64,000 nt of DNA from Candidatus Obscuribacterales bacterium (GCA_020050835.1 JAGVKB010000067.1:1-64000); one strand, 5' to 3'; positions 25,225-35,177 are shown, counted from the first letter of the stretch. A program made the numbers and translations. Notes: a model not told the origin generated them from the letters alone.

Positions 25225-25540
25225 TCCAGCTGACTGATTCGCGTCGGCTGGATTGCGTTGCCACCAAATGAACAAGGTATCTCCCGCTCCAGCAGCTACC
25301 CTTGTCTACAATTTGAATCGGTCGGACGGCATGGCTACGGCAATGTTTAACGAATCTTCATCTCCCAACAGTCTGCCCCGATCCGGCAAAGGCTTAATAC
25401 GAAACTCTTTTGTAGAGAGTCGCGCCGCTTTAGCGGAAACTAAGCTGCTTCCAGAACTTCTTGATCGCTCGTTATAATATGGACAATCTCCCGTATTTCA
25501 TGCCTGTTCAGAGAATTACTCGCCCCTGTGAGGCTGCAAC
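25225..25540. other. Intergenic region with promoter of the acyl-CoA ligase
   Basis: An inverted repeat (CCAGC/GCTGG near 25225-25250) follows the hydrolase stop. TTATAATAT near 25473-25481 is a good -10 for the next gene. A 69-codon frame from ATG 25268 lacks a ribosome site and is not called. Confidence 0.45.
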
Positions 25541-27388
25541 GTGCAACAGACTCTCGCTACTATATTTTTCAAACGCGTGTCTTCGGTTCCTCATCTAGAA
25601 GCGGTGCGCTTCAAGGAAGGGCGCGGAGCTTACCGCAGCCAGAGTTGGGCTGAGTACGGACAGATGATAAGAGAGATGGCTGCGGGGCTGGCTTCAATGG
25701 GATTTGAGCCAGGGCAAAGAGCGGCCATCCTCTCCAACACCTCTCATCTCTGGGTTGCTTCAGACCTGGCAATCATGGCAAATGGTGCGGTCTCAGTGCC
25801 AATCTATCCGACCAGCTCCCAATCAGACATTCAGTACATTATCGACAACTCGGACGCACAGTTTGTTTTCGTTCAGAACGAGAGCCTGCTGAACAAAGTG
25901 CTGGCGGTAAAAGGCCAGCTGCCCGGTCTGAAGAAAGTTGTCTTGTTGTCCGCTCTTCCGGGCGGCAAGTCCTTGAGCGAGCTGAAAGTGGAAGACGGGC
26001 TCGTGCTCGGGCTCGAAGAGTTGCAAGAGTGCGGACGGCAGTACATGGCCGACAATGATGCAGTCTTGGATCAGCGGATGCAAGCGACGGAAAGCGCGGC
26101 CGTGGCTACGATTATTTATACGTCCGGCACGACAGGAACACCAAAGGGCGTGATGCTCACCTACGACAACATCTTTGGTGTGCTCAATGACCTGCCGGCC
26201 GTGATTCCGATTACACCGCAAGATGTCTACCTTTCTTTCTTGCCGTTATCCCACGTGTTCGAGCGGATTTGCGGCGAGTTTTACTGGCTGGCGCAAGGCG
26301 ATGTTTGTGCTTTTGCTGAAGGGATCGAACATGTGTCTAAGAACATGTCCGAAGTCGAGCCGTCGATGATTTTGGTTGTGCCGCGAGTGCTGGATCGTAT
26401 TTATGCAAAGGTGCGTGCCGGCATTATGGGTGCGTCGGGGAGATCTCGCAGCCTGATCGAATGGTCGCTAGAAGTTGGCAAGGATGCATTCCGGCACAAG
26501 GCGGAGGGCAAAATGCCAGGACCGTTTTTGAATGCTAAGGTCTGGCTAGCCGAACGGCTTGTCTTTGCGAAGTTGAGAGCCAGGATCGGTCGCAACCTGA
26601 GACTGGTAGTAAGCGGTGGCGCTCCGGCGACGAAAGAGGTGATCGAGTTTTTCAACGCGATTGGTATCACTACGCTGGAAGGCTACGGTCTGACCGAAAC
26701 CACCGCGCCGGTCAGCGTGAATGTTCCCAGCAAAGTCAAAGCTGGAACCGTCGGAAAGGCATTGCGGTCGACGCAGATAATGACCGCTGAAGACGGTGAG
26801 ATAATGATCAAAGGTCCCGGCGTGTTTAAAGGATACTTCAAGGCTGACGAGCAAACAGCAGAGTCCTTCGATGAAAACGGCTGGTTCCACACTGGCGACA
26901 TTGGTATCATCGACGGTGACGGCTACGTAAAAATCACCGATCGCAAAAAGGATCTAATCATCAACTCGGCCGGTAAAAACATAGCACCGCAGCGAATCGA
27001 AGCGGCTCTGAAGCAGGTTCCAATCGTCTCGCAAGCCATCGTATTTGGTGACAAGAAAAAACACACGGTTGCGATCCTGACACTCGACGAGCATGGTGCA
27101 ACGGAATTGGCACACGAGAAGGGTTGGCACTTCAATTCTTACGCAGAGCTGTCCGCATTGCCGGAACTCAAGCAGCACCTGCGTAGAGAGATCAACGAAT
27201 GCTCCAAACAGCTCGCCGACTATGAGCGCGTTCGCAATATTGCGGTGCTGTCGCACGATCTCTCGGTCGAGCACGGTGAGTTGACCGCTACTCTCAAGGT
27301 AAAGCGCAACGTTGTCCTGAAGAAGTACAAGGACCTGGTCGACAAGCTGTACAAAGAAGACGAATCTCTGGTTGGCTCCGCACGGTAA
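25541..27388 (+). CDS. Long-chain acyl-CoA synthetase
   Basis: A 615-residue member of the AMP-forming ligase family, long-chain (FadD15/FAA1-like) branch. The P-loop YTSGTTGTPKG lies near residues 194-204, followed by LPLSHVFERI (typical of long-chain enzymes), GYGLTETTAPVS near 385, WFHTGDIG near 447 and the hinge/lysine region DRKKDLIINSAGKNIAP. It activates fatty acids to acyl-CoA using ATP. The start is GTG with GTGAGG upstream. It follows the hydrolase gene in the same direction. Confidence 0.9.
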   Translation: MQQTLATIFFKRVSSVPHLEAVRFKEGRGAYRSQSWAEYGQMIREMAAGLASMGFEPGQRAAILSNTSHLWVASDLAIMANGAVSVPIYPTSSQSDIQYIIDNSDAQFVFVQNESLLNKVLAVKGQLPGLKKVVLLSALPGGKSLSELKVEDGLVLGLEELQECGRQYMADNDAVLDQRMQATESAAVATIIYTSGTTGTPKGVMLTYDNIFGVLNDLPAVIPITPQDVYLSFLPLSHVFERICGEFYWLAQGDVCAFAEGIEHVSKNMSEVEPSMILVVPRVLDRIYAKVRAGIMGASGRSRSLIEWSLEVGKDAFRHKAEGKMPGPFLNAKVWLAERLVFAKLRARIGRNLRLVVSGGAPATKEVIEFFNAIGITTLEGYGLTETTAPVSVNVPSKVKAGTVGKALRSTQIMTAEDGEIMIKGPGVFKGYFKADEQTAESFDENGWFHTGDIGIIDGDGYVKITDRKKDLIINSAGKNIAPQRIEAALKQVPIVSQAIVFGDKKKHTVAILTLDEHGATELAHEKGWHFNSYAELSALPELKQHLRREINECSKQLADYERVRNIAVLSHDLSVEHGELTATLKVKRNVVLKKYKDLVDKLYKEDESLVGSAR

Positions 27389-27446
27389 AGACCAAGAGCG
27401 GGTATCGCCCCAGTAGGCTGCCCGGATCGAAAGTCTACTTTCGCAA

Positions 27447-28601
27447 CTAGCTCAGCGCAGTAGCCGACGCGGTGCGGTCAGCTTTGTCCAGAGCGGCAAC
27501 TCTTAGCACTCTTGAGCGACCGGCCTCCAGCACAAAAAGAGTGCCATCGGGAGAGAATGTGATGCCGGTTGGATTAATCAATCCGGACAGGAACAGTTCG
27601 GTGCGACCGTCGCGACCAACTCTAAGAACATAGCCGGCTCGACCGGCGGTCACATAAAGCCGGCCGAGCGAATCAATCGCCAGATTGCCGTCGTAGCCAT
27701 CGGCGAAATTGAAACTCTCCGGTTCGGCGACCACAACGCGAGCCATCTCCCTGCCATCGAGCGTTCGCTTAACGACCGAACCGGTGGCATGCTCCAAGCA
27801 CCACAAGAAACCATCCTGGTCGAGCAACAGACCTTGCGTACCGTGACCAGGACCGCCAACCAGAACCTCGTATTCGCCGAGGCGATCTATTTTGAAAATT
27901 CCGCCTGTATTAGACGGGAAATTCGAGATATAAACTTCATCGCGCATGCCTACGACTACGTCCGCCAGGAAGGTGCCGCCGCCGGTGAGGCTGCCGTCCA
28001 GCTGCGCGAGCACGCGGCCGCTCTTGTTGGGGTCTATCTTGTAGACCGTCCCTTGAATCGTAGAGACATAGAGAATGCCTTTGCGATCGAAGCTCAGCCC
28101 GGAGATGGTACTGTTGCCGCGAATGCGAGCGTACTCGGTGAGCTGGCCTGAGCCATCGACAAACCAGACGCTGCCGTCCACCGCGAAATACATACCGCCC
28201 GGACCGGAGCACATTCGGGAGAACCGATTCGAATATGAGGCATTCAGTTGAGACAGAATGCGCACGGCGTATCCACGCGGGGCATCAGGCAGATCGATTA
28301 CCGAGAGCGGGGGCGGCGAGTTTTTGTCCAGTTTCCTGTCCGGCGACAGGACGATGTCTTCGTCCAGCTCTTCAGTCTCGGCGCTAGTTATGTCGATGTG
28401 CAGGATCAAGTGCAGAGGTACCAATATGCGACGGATATGAATCTGACCGTCGCTCTCATGGGTGTAAGCTTCAACATCAATGTGATCGTGGTCGACAGTC
28501 AAAACGCGGCCGGTCACCGTATTGTGACAGCCCATGCCATACCAGATTTGAATCTTCTGGCGACTATCAACAAAAGCCTGTAGTCTCGTCCTGAAGCTCA
28601 T
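27447..28601 (-). CDS. NHL/SMP-30-type propeller protein with Sm-like N-terminal domain
   Basis: A 384-residue protein without a signal peptide; AGGGG precedes ATG 28601. Residues 1-75 resemble a small Sm/Hfq-like barrel (TGRVLTVDHDHIDVEAY; RRILVPLHLILHIDI). Residues 110-375 form a six-bladed propeller with repeats such as GLSFDRKGILYVST, LLLDQDGFLWCLE and GITFSPDGTLFVLEAG. Cytoplasmic propellers of this type are often lactonase-like or scaffolds; no metal ligands can be assigned. The combination of an Sm-like domain with a propeller is unusual. Confidence 0.65.
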   Translation of the reverse strand: MSFRTRLQAFVDSRQKIQIWYGMGCHNTVTGRVLTVDHDHIDVEAYTHESDGQIHIRRILVPLHLILHIDITSAETEELDEDIVLSPDRKLDKNSPPPLSVIDLPDAPRGYAVRILSQLNASYSNRFSRMCSGPGGMYFAVDGSVWFVDGSGQLTEYARIRGNSTISGLSFDRKGILYVSTIQGTVYKIDPNKSGRVLAQLDGSLTGGGTFLADVVVGMRDEVYISNFPSNTGGIFKIDRLGEYEVLVGGPGHGTQGLLLDQDGFLWCLEHATGSVVKRTLDGREMARVVVAEPESFNFADGYDGNLAIDSLGRLYVTAGRAGYVLRVGRDGRTELFLSGLINPTGITFSPDGTLFVLEAGRSRVLRVAALDKADRTASATALS

Positions 28602-28682
28602 ACTTAACCCCTATCCAACCCATTATATTATGCAGGGAACAACTAATCCTCTAACCTTTGGCGGACATAAAATGCTTGCCGC

Positions 28683-29069
28683 TCACTCCTTAATCCATTC
28701 CTTGCGATCAACTATCAGCGCGTGATTCCAAAACTGCTCCAAGCGGTAATAGTTTCGCTCTCGGTCTTGCAACACGTGGACAATTACATCACCAAAATCC
28801 AATAAGACCCACCGTCCGTCCTTCATACCTTCCACGGATTTTGGAGGATATCCAAGCTCGGACAATCCATCATTCACCGCGTCCACCACTGCCTTAATCT
28901 GAGCTGTCGAATCGCCTCCTACTATCACGAAGAAATCGGCCAGATGAGTGACTTTTCGGACATCGAGTACAATCGTTCCAATTCCCTTCTTCGTCTCCGC
29001 GATATTGGCCATAATGAAGGCCGCGCTTCGCGAATCGATGCTGGTAATTGCTTTTGCTCTCGCTTCCAA
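28683..29069 (-). CDS. rsfS: Ribosomal silencing factor RsfS (Iojap)
   Basis: A 128-residue protein matching the RsfS/Iojap family: DVRKVTHLADFFVIVGGDST, KSVEGMKDGRWVLLDFGDVIVHV and RNYYRLEQFW are the hallmark blocks. RsfS binds L14 on the large subunit and blocks subunit joining in starvation. The start is TTG at 29069 with GGAGG 6 nt upstream; the first 15 residues are less conserved. Confidence 0.93.
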   Translation of the reverse strand: MEARAKAITSIDSRSAAFIMANIAETKKGIGTIVLDVRKVTHLADFFVIVGGDSTAQIKAVVDAVNDGLSELGYPPKSVEGMKDGRWVLLDFGDVIVHVLQDRERNYYRLEQFWNHALIVDRKEWIKE

Positions 29070-29521
29070 TCAAGTCCTCCATTGGAATTTGGGTACTATA
29101 TTTGTTCCCAATTTGGCTCAGTTTTCACCTATCTATTTGGAAAGAATTTTCCCTGCTGATAACCCCTGAAACGATCAAAGATTACAGGAGCGGCTGGCCA
29201 AAGTCATCTCGATTTCATTCCATTTTAGGATAAGCCGCCGGTCTTGAAACAATGAGAATCGAACCGGAGCAGCTGCATATAACTGAAGTCCTCACGTAAT
29301 CAGCCCCTCAACAACCGTTGCCTTCGACAAAAAGGTAGAAAATATGCAAAATCATTATCAAGAGCCACATTTTTATGCTCACTCTCTTGTTTCAAGTCCT
29401 GAAGTGCTGTATCCTAGCCGGTTACAGAAGTTGCCAACCAACAGACGGTGTGACCGTCACACGGGAAGCATCTAGATGCTCATGTTTTTACCAATCCCTA
29501 TGGGGCACAGGAGGAATCTCA
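29070..29521. other. Intergenic region upstream of HU gene
   Basis: Divergent promoters for rsfS (minus) and the HU gene (plus) should lie here. An in-frame extension upstream of HU from ATG 29375 lacks a ribosome site and family similarity. No RNA gene is seen. Confidence 0.45.
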
Positions 29522-29803
29522 GTGAACAAAGCAGAACTCGCTGCCGAAATAGCCGCACGCACTAACAACACAAAGAAAGCCGTTGAGGAAATGCTGGCTG
29601 CGTTCACCGACGTCGTTACAGAAATTGTGGCCAAGGGTGATCGCGTCACTTTGGTCGGCTTTGGAACTTTCGAGCGTCGCGAAAGACAAGCACGCGAAAC
29701 CAACAATCCGCAAAAACCAGGACAGAAGATCAAAGTTCCTGCCAAGAAAGTACCCGCTTTCTCTGCTGGTAAGGAATTCAAAGAGAGAGTTGCTCACAAG
29801 TAA
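29522..29803 (+). CDS. hup: HU family DNA-binding protein
   Basis: A 93-residue protein of the normal HU length. GTG at 29522 with GGAGG 8 nt upstream is the true start. Visible signatures: NKAELAAEIAARTNNTKKAVEE (read in two helices), the saddle VTLVGFGTFERRER, the arm segment NPQKPGQKIKVPAKKVPAF and the final FSAGKEFKERV. HU bends and compacts DNA. It is a single-gene unit bounded by a strong palindromic terminator. Confidence 0.95.
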   Translation: MNKAELAAEIAARTNNTKKAVEEMLAAFTDVVTEIVAKGDRVTLVGFGTFERRERQARETNNPQKPGQKIKVPAKKVPAFSAGKEFKERVAHK

Positions 29804-29834
29804 ACCGCCTCTCGATATTGCGGAAATGAAGCTA

Positions 29835-29862
29835 AAAAGGGTGCAGCATGCTGCACCCTTTT
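29835..29862. terminator. Bidirectional terminator between HU and TPR gene
   Basis: A perfect 28-bp palindrome (AAAAGGGTGCAGCA and its complement). It has A residues on one side and T residues on the other, so it can stop transcription from both convergent genes. Confidence 0.88.
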
Positions 29863-29900
29863 GGCATCAATTGACGGTCGAACCACCCGGGCTGGCAGTC

Positions 29901-30884
29901 TTAAGGTAAGCCACGCGGTTGATCCGGCGCTTGATTGTCGCCTTCCTTCGGTTGCTCTTCTTCCGATTTCTCCACCGAGTCGGCTGGCTCGGTGGGCTGA
30001 ATAGGCTCGGCTGCTTTGACCCGACAAGGCTCAGGCTTGGGCACCGGTTTGGCAAATAAAAGCGCCTTGGCTCTAGCTCTTTCAGTGGCCGCTTCCTCAA
30101 AATCCCCCTTATGCTCAAGCAAGAGACTCAACAAGTTGTGCGGTCTGGGATCGGCCTGATCCGCGCCAGAGGCCAGTCGAGCCTCGGCGATCGCTTTCTC
30201 CAAGTTGCCTAGTTTGGCAGTCAGGGTGGCAGAACGAAGGCGTGGTTCGGTCGCCTTGGGATTCCGCTTTATACTTTCGCCATAAGACTTGTCGGCAAGA
30301 ATGTTTTGACCGGCTGCTTCCGCTGCCACCGCCAACTCGAAATACAGCTGCGACTCGGCTGGATTCGGTTCGCCTTGATAATACTCGTTGGAGATCTCAG
30401 TCGCTTCGCTTAGATGCTTGACGGCATCGCCGAGATCGCCGCGCATCTGCTCGTTGAGCGCTTGATCCCTTAGCTGATAAGCTTTGGCGAGCAGTCTCGT
30501 CTCCGCTTCGTAATTGGGCGGCATCGCCTTGGGCTCGCCGCTATCTTGATCGCTGACTTTTCCGGACTGCTTCGCGCCTTGCCTGGAGGCGGTGTTAGCC
30601 TTCGATTTACTAAGCGCTTTTGTGGATGCCCTCGACCGCCTGGACTTTTCCTTTCGACTGCTTGTAGCCGCCGAATGGGAAGAGACATCGCTTGAATAAC
30701 GGTGCCGGCCCTGCTTCTTAGCGCTGGCGCCGCTGGCATGATTTTGAGAAGCTCGAGCATGAGATTTCTGGCCGGCCCAGACCGCAAATGACCAGGCTTG
30801 CAAGACGAGCAAGCAAGCAGTTGCTAACAGCGGTAGCGCTGCTTTCGACTGCAAGGATACGAGTCGCCTCTCTTGCCTGGTCAT
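29901..30884 (-). CDS. Exported TPR protein with Ser/Lys-rich linker
   Basis: A 327-residue protein with an N-terminal export helix (about 15-38), a 90-residue Ser/Lys/Arg/Gln-rich low-complexity linker, and three or four TPR units at about 125-275 (NEQMRGDLGDAVKHLSEA, AKLGNLEKAIAEARLA). The tail is acidic and proline-rich. The linker resembles cell-wall-spanning regions. It lies 18 nt after pnp and may be co-transcribed with it. Function unknown. Confidence 0.7.
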   Translation of the reverse strand: MTRQERRLVSLQSKAALPLLATACLLVLQAWSFAVWAGQKSHARASQNHASGASAKKQGRHRYSSDVSSHSAATSSRKEKSRRSRASTKALSKSKANTASRQGAKQSGKVSDQDSGEPKAMPPNYEAETRLLAKAYQLRDQALNEQMRGDLGDAVKHLSEATEISNEYYQGEPNPAESQLYFELAVAAEAAGQNILADKSYGESIKRNPKATEPRLRSATLTAKLGNLEKAIAEARLASGADQADPRPHNLLSLLLEHKGDFEEAATERARAKALLFAKPVPKPEPCRVKAAEPIQPTEPADSVEKSEEEQPKEGDNQAPDQPRGLP

Positions 30885-30902
30885 GTAAGGACCTTTGGAC
30901 TG

Positions 30903-33047
30903 TTATGCCGGCGGGTTAGCGGCCTCAATTACCGCCCGCTCTTCAGCGCTGACACCTTTTATAGTCAGATTAACACGACCACGATCGTCCACCTCTTTTA
31001 CCTTGACAACCACGGATTGTCCAATCGAGACGGCATCTTCTACCTTCTCGACGCGGCGGTTTTCGAGCTGCGAGATATGAACCATTCCTTCCTTACCGGG
31101 AAGTACCTCGACGAAGGCTCCCATCGGAATGATGCGTGTCACTCGGCCGAGATAAACTCCCCCTACTTCAATCCTTTTGACCAAACGCACGATCCAATCA
31201 CGGGCAGCTTCGCCGCCGACCGCATCGACCGAACCGATCAAGACAGTGCCATCATCCTCGATGTCAATCGTCGCTCCCGTCTCTTCGATGATTCGACGAA
31301 TCATCTTGCCACCGGGACCGATTACGGTGCCGATATCTTCCGGATTGATGTGCAAGGTGATGATGCGCGGAGCCCATCTTGAAAGGTCTTGGCGCGGTTG
31401 CGGCAGCACTTCCTCCATCTTATCGATGATGTGCATCCGGCCACGCCTTGCTTGTTCGAGAGCAACTCGCATAACTTCAAGCGATATGCCTTCGATCTTG
31501 ATATCCATCTGGAGCGCGGTCACTCCATCTCTGGTGCCGGTGACTTTGAAGTCCATGTCGCCGAGAAAGTCTTCGAGCCCTTGAATGTCGGAGAGAATGG
31601 CAAACCGATCGCCTTCCAGAATTAGACCCATTGCGATTCCGCCGACGGTCTGCTTAATCGGCACACCGGCATCGGCGAGCGCCAAGCTGGAGCCGCAGGT
31701 GGAAGCCATGCTGGTTGACCCGTTTGACTCGAGCACTTCCGAGACAACTCGAATCACGTAAGGAAACTCTTCCTGCGACGGCAGCACAGCCAGGAGCGCT
31801 CGCTCGGCCAGGGCACCGTGCCCGATCTCTCGGCGGCCGGGGCCGCGGTTCGGTTTCACTTCACCGACCGAGAAGCCCGGGAAGTTGTAATGGTGCATGT
31901 ATCGACGCTCGGTTTGCGGATCGATCGAGTCGAGGCGTTGAGCGTCGCCGGTAGTTCCCAGCGTAGCGATCGAAAGCACTTGGGTTGTGCCGCGAGTGAA
32001 CAAGCCGGTACCATGAGCTCGGGGCACAATTCCGGTTTCGACTGTAATCGGTCGAATCTCATCGCATTTGCGGCCGTCCGCTCTCTTACCGGTATCCAGC
32101 ACCTGCTCTCTCATCAGCTTCGCTTCGTGCAGCTCGAGATATTCAGCCAGCTTGGATGAGGAGATCTGCTTGAGCTCATGCCCTTCAGGCAAAGCTTCGA
32201 TCGCCGCCTTGACCGACGCCATCGCCTCGTCGACCCGGGCCTGCCTGACAAGCTTCTCTGTAACACCGTTCATTGAATCTTTGAGCTTTTCAGTGGCATT
32301 GGTCGCAATAATGTCGACCAACCCTTGATTCGTTTCCGGCGCTACAAATTCCTTCTTCTTGACGCCCAGTTGTTGCAAGAACTGGCGCTGAGCTTCAATC
32401 TGACGCTTGATATTTTGATGTGCGTAGTCGATTGCAGCCAGAACATCCTTTTCTGGGACGATCTTCATGCCAGCTTCGACCATCATGATTGAAGATTCGG
32501 TTCCAGCTACAACCAGGTCGATGTCCGACTCTTCAATCTGCTCGAAGGTTGGGTTGGCAACAAGCTTACCTTTGACGCGTCCGACTCTCACAGCGCCTAC
32601 CGGTCCACTAAACGGCAATCCGGCCAGCTCAATTGCCAGGGACGCGCCAAGCATCGCCAGGGTATCGGGCGGATTCTCTTGATCGGCGCTCATGCAGATG
32701 GCATGTACCATGACATCCTGCCGGTAGCCTTCCTGAAACAACGGTCGAATCGGGCGGTCGATCAAACGGCTGGTCAAAATAGCCTTGTCGGTTGGCTTGC
32801 TCTCCCGGCGAGTAAAGCTTCCCGGCACCCGGCCGACAGCATAGAGCTTCTCTTCATAATCGACTAAGAGCGGGAAGTAATCTATCCCTTCCCGCACATT
32901 CTTACTGGCTACACAAGTAACCAGAATCATGGTGTCGCCGCATTTTACCTCGCAGGCTCCGCCAGCTTGCTTGGCCAGGCGGCCGGTTCGCAAGAAGACA
33001 GTCTTGCCGTCAATCTGAATTGATACTTCGTTAACACTGGTCGTCAT
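30903..33047 (-). CDS. pnp: Polynucleotide phosphorylase
   Basis: A 714-residue protein of normal length. Two RNase PH domains are visible (CGDTMILVTCVASK, YEEKLYAVGRVPGSF, TSRLIDRPIRPLF; then GLFTRGTTQVLSIATLG, YNFPGFSVGE, GHGALAERALLAVLP), then the KH domain (TVIGPGGKMIRRIIEETGA) and the S1 domain (GAFVEVLPGKEGMVHISQL). It degrades RNA 3' to 5' with phosphate. ATG 33047 is preferred; an upstream TTG at 33074 adds nine residues. It follows rpsO, a classic arrangement, with a hairpin between them. Confidence 0.96.
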   Translation of the reverse strand: MTTSVNEVSIQIDGKTVFLRTGRLAKQAGGACEVKCGDTMILVTCVASKNVREGIDYFPLLVDYEEKLYAVGRVPGSFTRRESKPTDKAILTSRLIDRPIRPLFQEGYRQDVMVHAICMSADQENPPDTLAMLGASLAIELAGLPFSGPVGAVRVGRVKGKLVANPTFEQIEESDIDLVVAGTESSIMMVEAGMKIVPEKDVLAAIDYAHQNIKRQIEAQRQFLQQLGVKKKEFVAPETNQGLVDIIATNATEKLKDSMNGVTEKLVRQARVDEAMASVKAAIEALPEGHELKQISSSKLAEYLELHEAKLMREQVLDTGKRADGRKCDEIRPITVETGIVPRAHGTGLFTRGTTQVLSIATLGTTGDAQRLDSIDPQTERRYMHHYNFPGFSVGEVKPNRGPGRREIGHGALAERALLAVLPSQEEFPYVIRVVSEVLESNGSTSMASTCGSSLALADAGVPIKQTVGGIAMGLILEGDRFAILSDIQGLEDFLGDMDFKVTGTRDGVTALQMDIKIEGISLEVMRVALEQARRGRMHIIDKMEEVLPQPRQDLSRWAPRIITLHINPEDIGTVIGPGGKMIRRIIEETGATIDIEDDGTVLIGSVDAVGGEAARDWIVRLVKRIEVGGVYLGRVTRIIPMGAFVEVLPGKEGMVHISQLENRRVEKVEDAVSIGQSVVVKVKEVDDRGRVNLTIKGVSAEERAVIEAANPPA

Positions 33048-33189
33048 TTCCGCTTGCACTTCTTTTATCCTCAAAATCTGTGTATGGCATCAGTCCTTGC
33101 GATTCCGGCGTTCGCTCATAGACGCCGCGGCTGCCGAGCCAATCCAAATGCCTACTTGGCAAACCCGGATGGCAGTCGACAGCGCAAAA

Positions 33190-33214
33190 CAGGCGGACCT
33201 AAGCAGTCCGCCTG
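33190..33214 (-). terminator. Hairpin between rpsO and pnp
   Basis: On the minus strand CAGGCGGAC pairs with GTCCGCCTG, followed by TTTTGCGC. The position just after rpsO matches the rpsO attenuator known in other bacteria, which limits read-through into pnp. Confidence 0.75.
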
Positions 33215-33223
33215 AGCAATTCC

Positions 33224-33493
33224 CTATCTCCTGAGTCCGAGCTTTTCAATTAGCGTCCGGTACCGGTCCGGGTTCTCCCGGTTCAAATATTGGAGCAGCC
33301 TGCGCCTCTTGCCTACCATCATCAAGAGTCCGCGCCGACTGTGAAAGTCTTTTGTGTGACTGCGCAGATGGTCGGTCAACTGATTGATCCGTTCTGTGAG
33401 CATCGCAACTTGCACTTCTGGCGAGCCGGTATCCTTCGTATGAACCCGGTTGCCCTCAATTACTGTCTTCTTCGTCTCTGCTACTAGTGCCAT
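33224..33493 (-). CDS. rpsO: 30S ribosomal protein S15
   Basis: An 89-residue protein of exact family length with [43 protein letters not shown] and the end [13 protein letters not shown]15 binds 16S rRNA helix 22. Start ATG 33493; pnp follows. Confidence 0.97.
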   Translation of the reverse strand: MALVAETKKTVIEGNRVHTKDTGSPEVQVAMLTERINQLTDHLRSHTKDFHSRRGLLMMVGKRRRLLQYLNRENPDRYRTLIEKLGLRR

Positions 33494-33798
33494 TTCTTAG
33501 TATCCATCTCAGTTATAGTCGGTATTCAGCAACAGCAAATGATAACACAGAGCGGCGGCGGCAATGCAGCCGCTCAAGAGGTTATACGGCTTTTAGGGCG
33601 GTAACCTCCCGGGAGATTGAGACTACAAAGCACTGCCCAAGCCGGTTTGAGCCGGGCGGAGCGCTCCGGTCACGAGGTCGGGCTTAAGGCTCCAAGCGTG
33701 AATTTGCGTTACAAAGCCTCTTTGCTCGGCAGCAGTAGACAATCAGTCCACCCGCTAAAAGCCCAGCGGACCGGAAAGTCTCGGCCATCACAGCAAAA
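33494..33798. other. Intergenic region upstream of rpsO
   Basis: It should carry the rpsO promoter on the minus strand. The palindrome CTCCCGGGAG near 33607 and several GC-rich inverted repeats are seen, but none can be assigned. No gene is supported. Confidence 0.4.
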
Positions 33799-33885
33799 AT
33801 GAGAAAACATTTCATATCCTTTTCGGCGATTGATTGCATATTTCGAAAAGCTAAATCTTTGTCCTCATGCTATATCCTCTTGTCT

Positions 33886-34599
33886 ATGTCCAGATTGACT
33901 GTTCTAGGCAAGCTCACGAAGTGGATGATGCACATCCCGGCGCTCGACACGGTGCGCCTGGACGCGCTTACGTGGTTTTCCCGCCACGGCACCGACATGA
34001 TGGATCAAAGCTACAAGATAACCAGGGTGATTGCGCCAGGCGCCCAGGACTACGTATCCAGCACCACGCTCAAGCGGCCGGCGATTTATGCGGTGTTTCA
34101 CGGCCGGATGGTCGGCCTGCTCGGGCTCAATCCCCGCCATAAATTGACTATTTTGATCAGCGACAGCCGCGATGGTGAAATCATTACCCGCTCTTGCCTG
34201 GCGATCGGATTCTCGGTGGTGCGTGGGTCGATCAAGCGCAAAGCGGTGCAGGGGGCAAAAGCATTAGTGGATGCTGCCAAGGCCGGCCAGAGCATTGCGT
34301 TCATGGTAGATGGCCCGCGTGGTCCAATCTATGAGATTAAGCCGGGTATCATTCGACTGGCCGAGCTTACTAAATTGCCGATCATCCCTTTTGTCTGCCG
34401 CTCGAGATCCCACTGGTGGTTTCCATCCTGGGACAAATTCATGGGGCCGCTCTGGGGAACTCCGATGCTCTATGTATTTGGAGATCCGCTGTTCGTGCCG
34501 CCGGGATCAAGCGAGGCGGAGCGTACGGAGTTGCACTCGCAGCTGCAAGCGAAAATGAATAGTTTGAGAGAGCATGCCGAATCCTTTTGGAACGGTTAG
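33886..34599 (+). CDS. DUF374 lysophospholipid acyltransferase-like protein
   Basis: A 237-residue protein from ATG 33886; an in-frame ATG at 33799 would add 29 residues, and neither has a good ribosome site. Family blocks: the acceptor motif AVFHGRMVGLL (histidine in place of the usual HQ), ISDSRDGEIITRSCLAIGFSVVRGS and AFMVDGPRGP, which are typical of DUF374. These proteins acylate lipid A precursors or lysophospholipids at the inner membrane. It is a single gene. Confidence 0.8.
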   Translation: MSRLTVLGKLTKWMMHIPALDTVRLDALTWFSRHGTDMMDQSYKITRVIAPGAQDYVSSTTLKRPAIYAVFHGRMVGLLGLNPRHKLTILISDSRDGEIITRSCLAIGFSVVRGSIKRKAVQGAKALVDAAKAGQSIAFMVDGPRGPIYEIKPGIIRLAELTKLPIIPFVCRSRSHWWFPSWDKFMGPLWGTPMLYVFGDPLFVPPGSSEAERTELHSQLQAKMNSLREHAESFWNG

Positions 34600-34756
34600 C
34601 TTCGAATCTGATCACAGAGGGAGCAGAACACAGATCTGCTGCATACAAAAGCCAACTGAACGAGCAAGCGAACAGTTGGCTTATCGGTACCAAGAACCTT
34701 CGCCGGTTGGCATCAGATACGGTATCAGCGCTGACGCGCCGAGCCGGTCTTACCAA

Positions 34757-34981
34757 CTAGGGCTTTTGAAGCTCCGGCTTCCACTCATCGAGAATTGCTC
34801 CTTCAATCGGGCAGACCGAAAGGCAAGCTCCGCAATCAATGCAAGTAGCATCATCAATGTACGTGTACTTCGTACCTTTGGTATTCGTCTTGCCTTCTGC
34901 CCAGTGTATGCATTCGACTGGACAGACTGGAATACAATCCGCTATACCCTCGCAAACGTCTGCAACTATGGTATAGGCCAT
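34757..34981 (-). CDS. Ferredoxin with two iron-sulfur clusters
   Basis: A 74-residue bacterial-type ferredoxin. The first cluster motif is CEGIADCIPVCPVEC, the second CIDCGACLSVCP. The spacing of the first motif (five residues between the first two cysteines) is that of seven-iron ferredoxins, where this site holds a 3Fe-4S cluster. AAAAGGAG precedes the ATG. It is a single-gene unit; its partner enzyme is not evident nearby. Confidence 0.92.
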   Translation of the reverse strand: MAYTIVADVCEGIADCIPVCPVECIHWAEGKTNTKGTKYTYIDDATCIDCGACLSVCPIEGAILDEWKPELQKP

Positions 34982-35177
34982 AACAAGCTCCTTTTAGGTT
35001 CTCTGGTGGTAATTACGTCAACATTATCGATACTAAACCACTAAGAAATAACGGTCGAGATCTACTTAGTTGTTCATGCTTATTCTTAACACATCTTACC
35101 CTGATCTACACTATTTCATCGCAGCTGTAATCACATTCTTTGACGCATTCGATTCTTGGCAACAAAGGAGTTAAATC

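Noticed and set aside
25268-25477. A 69-codon frame between hydrolase and acyl-CoA ligase
   Set aside because: No ribosome site, and its end overlaps the likely promoter of the ligase gene.
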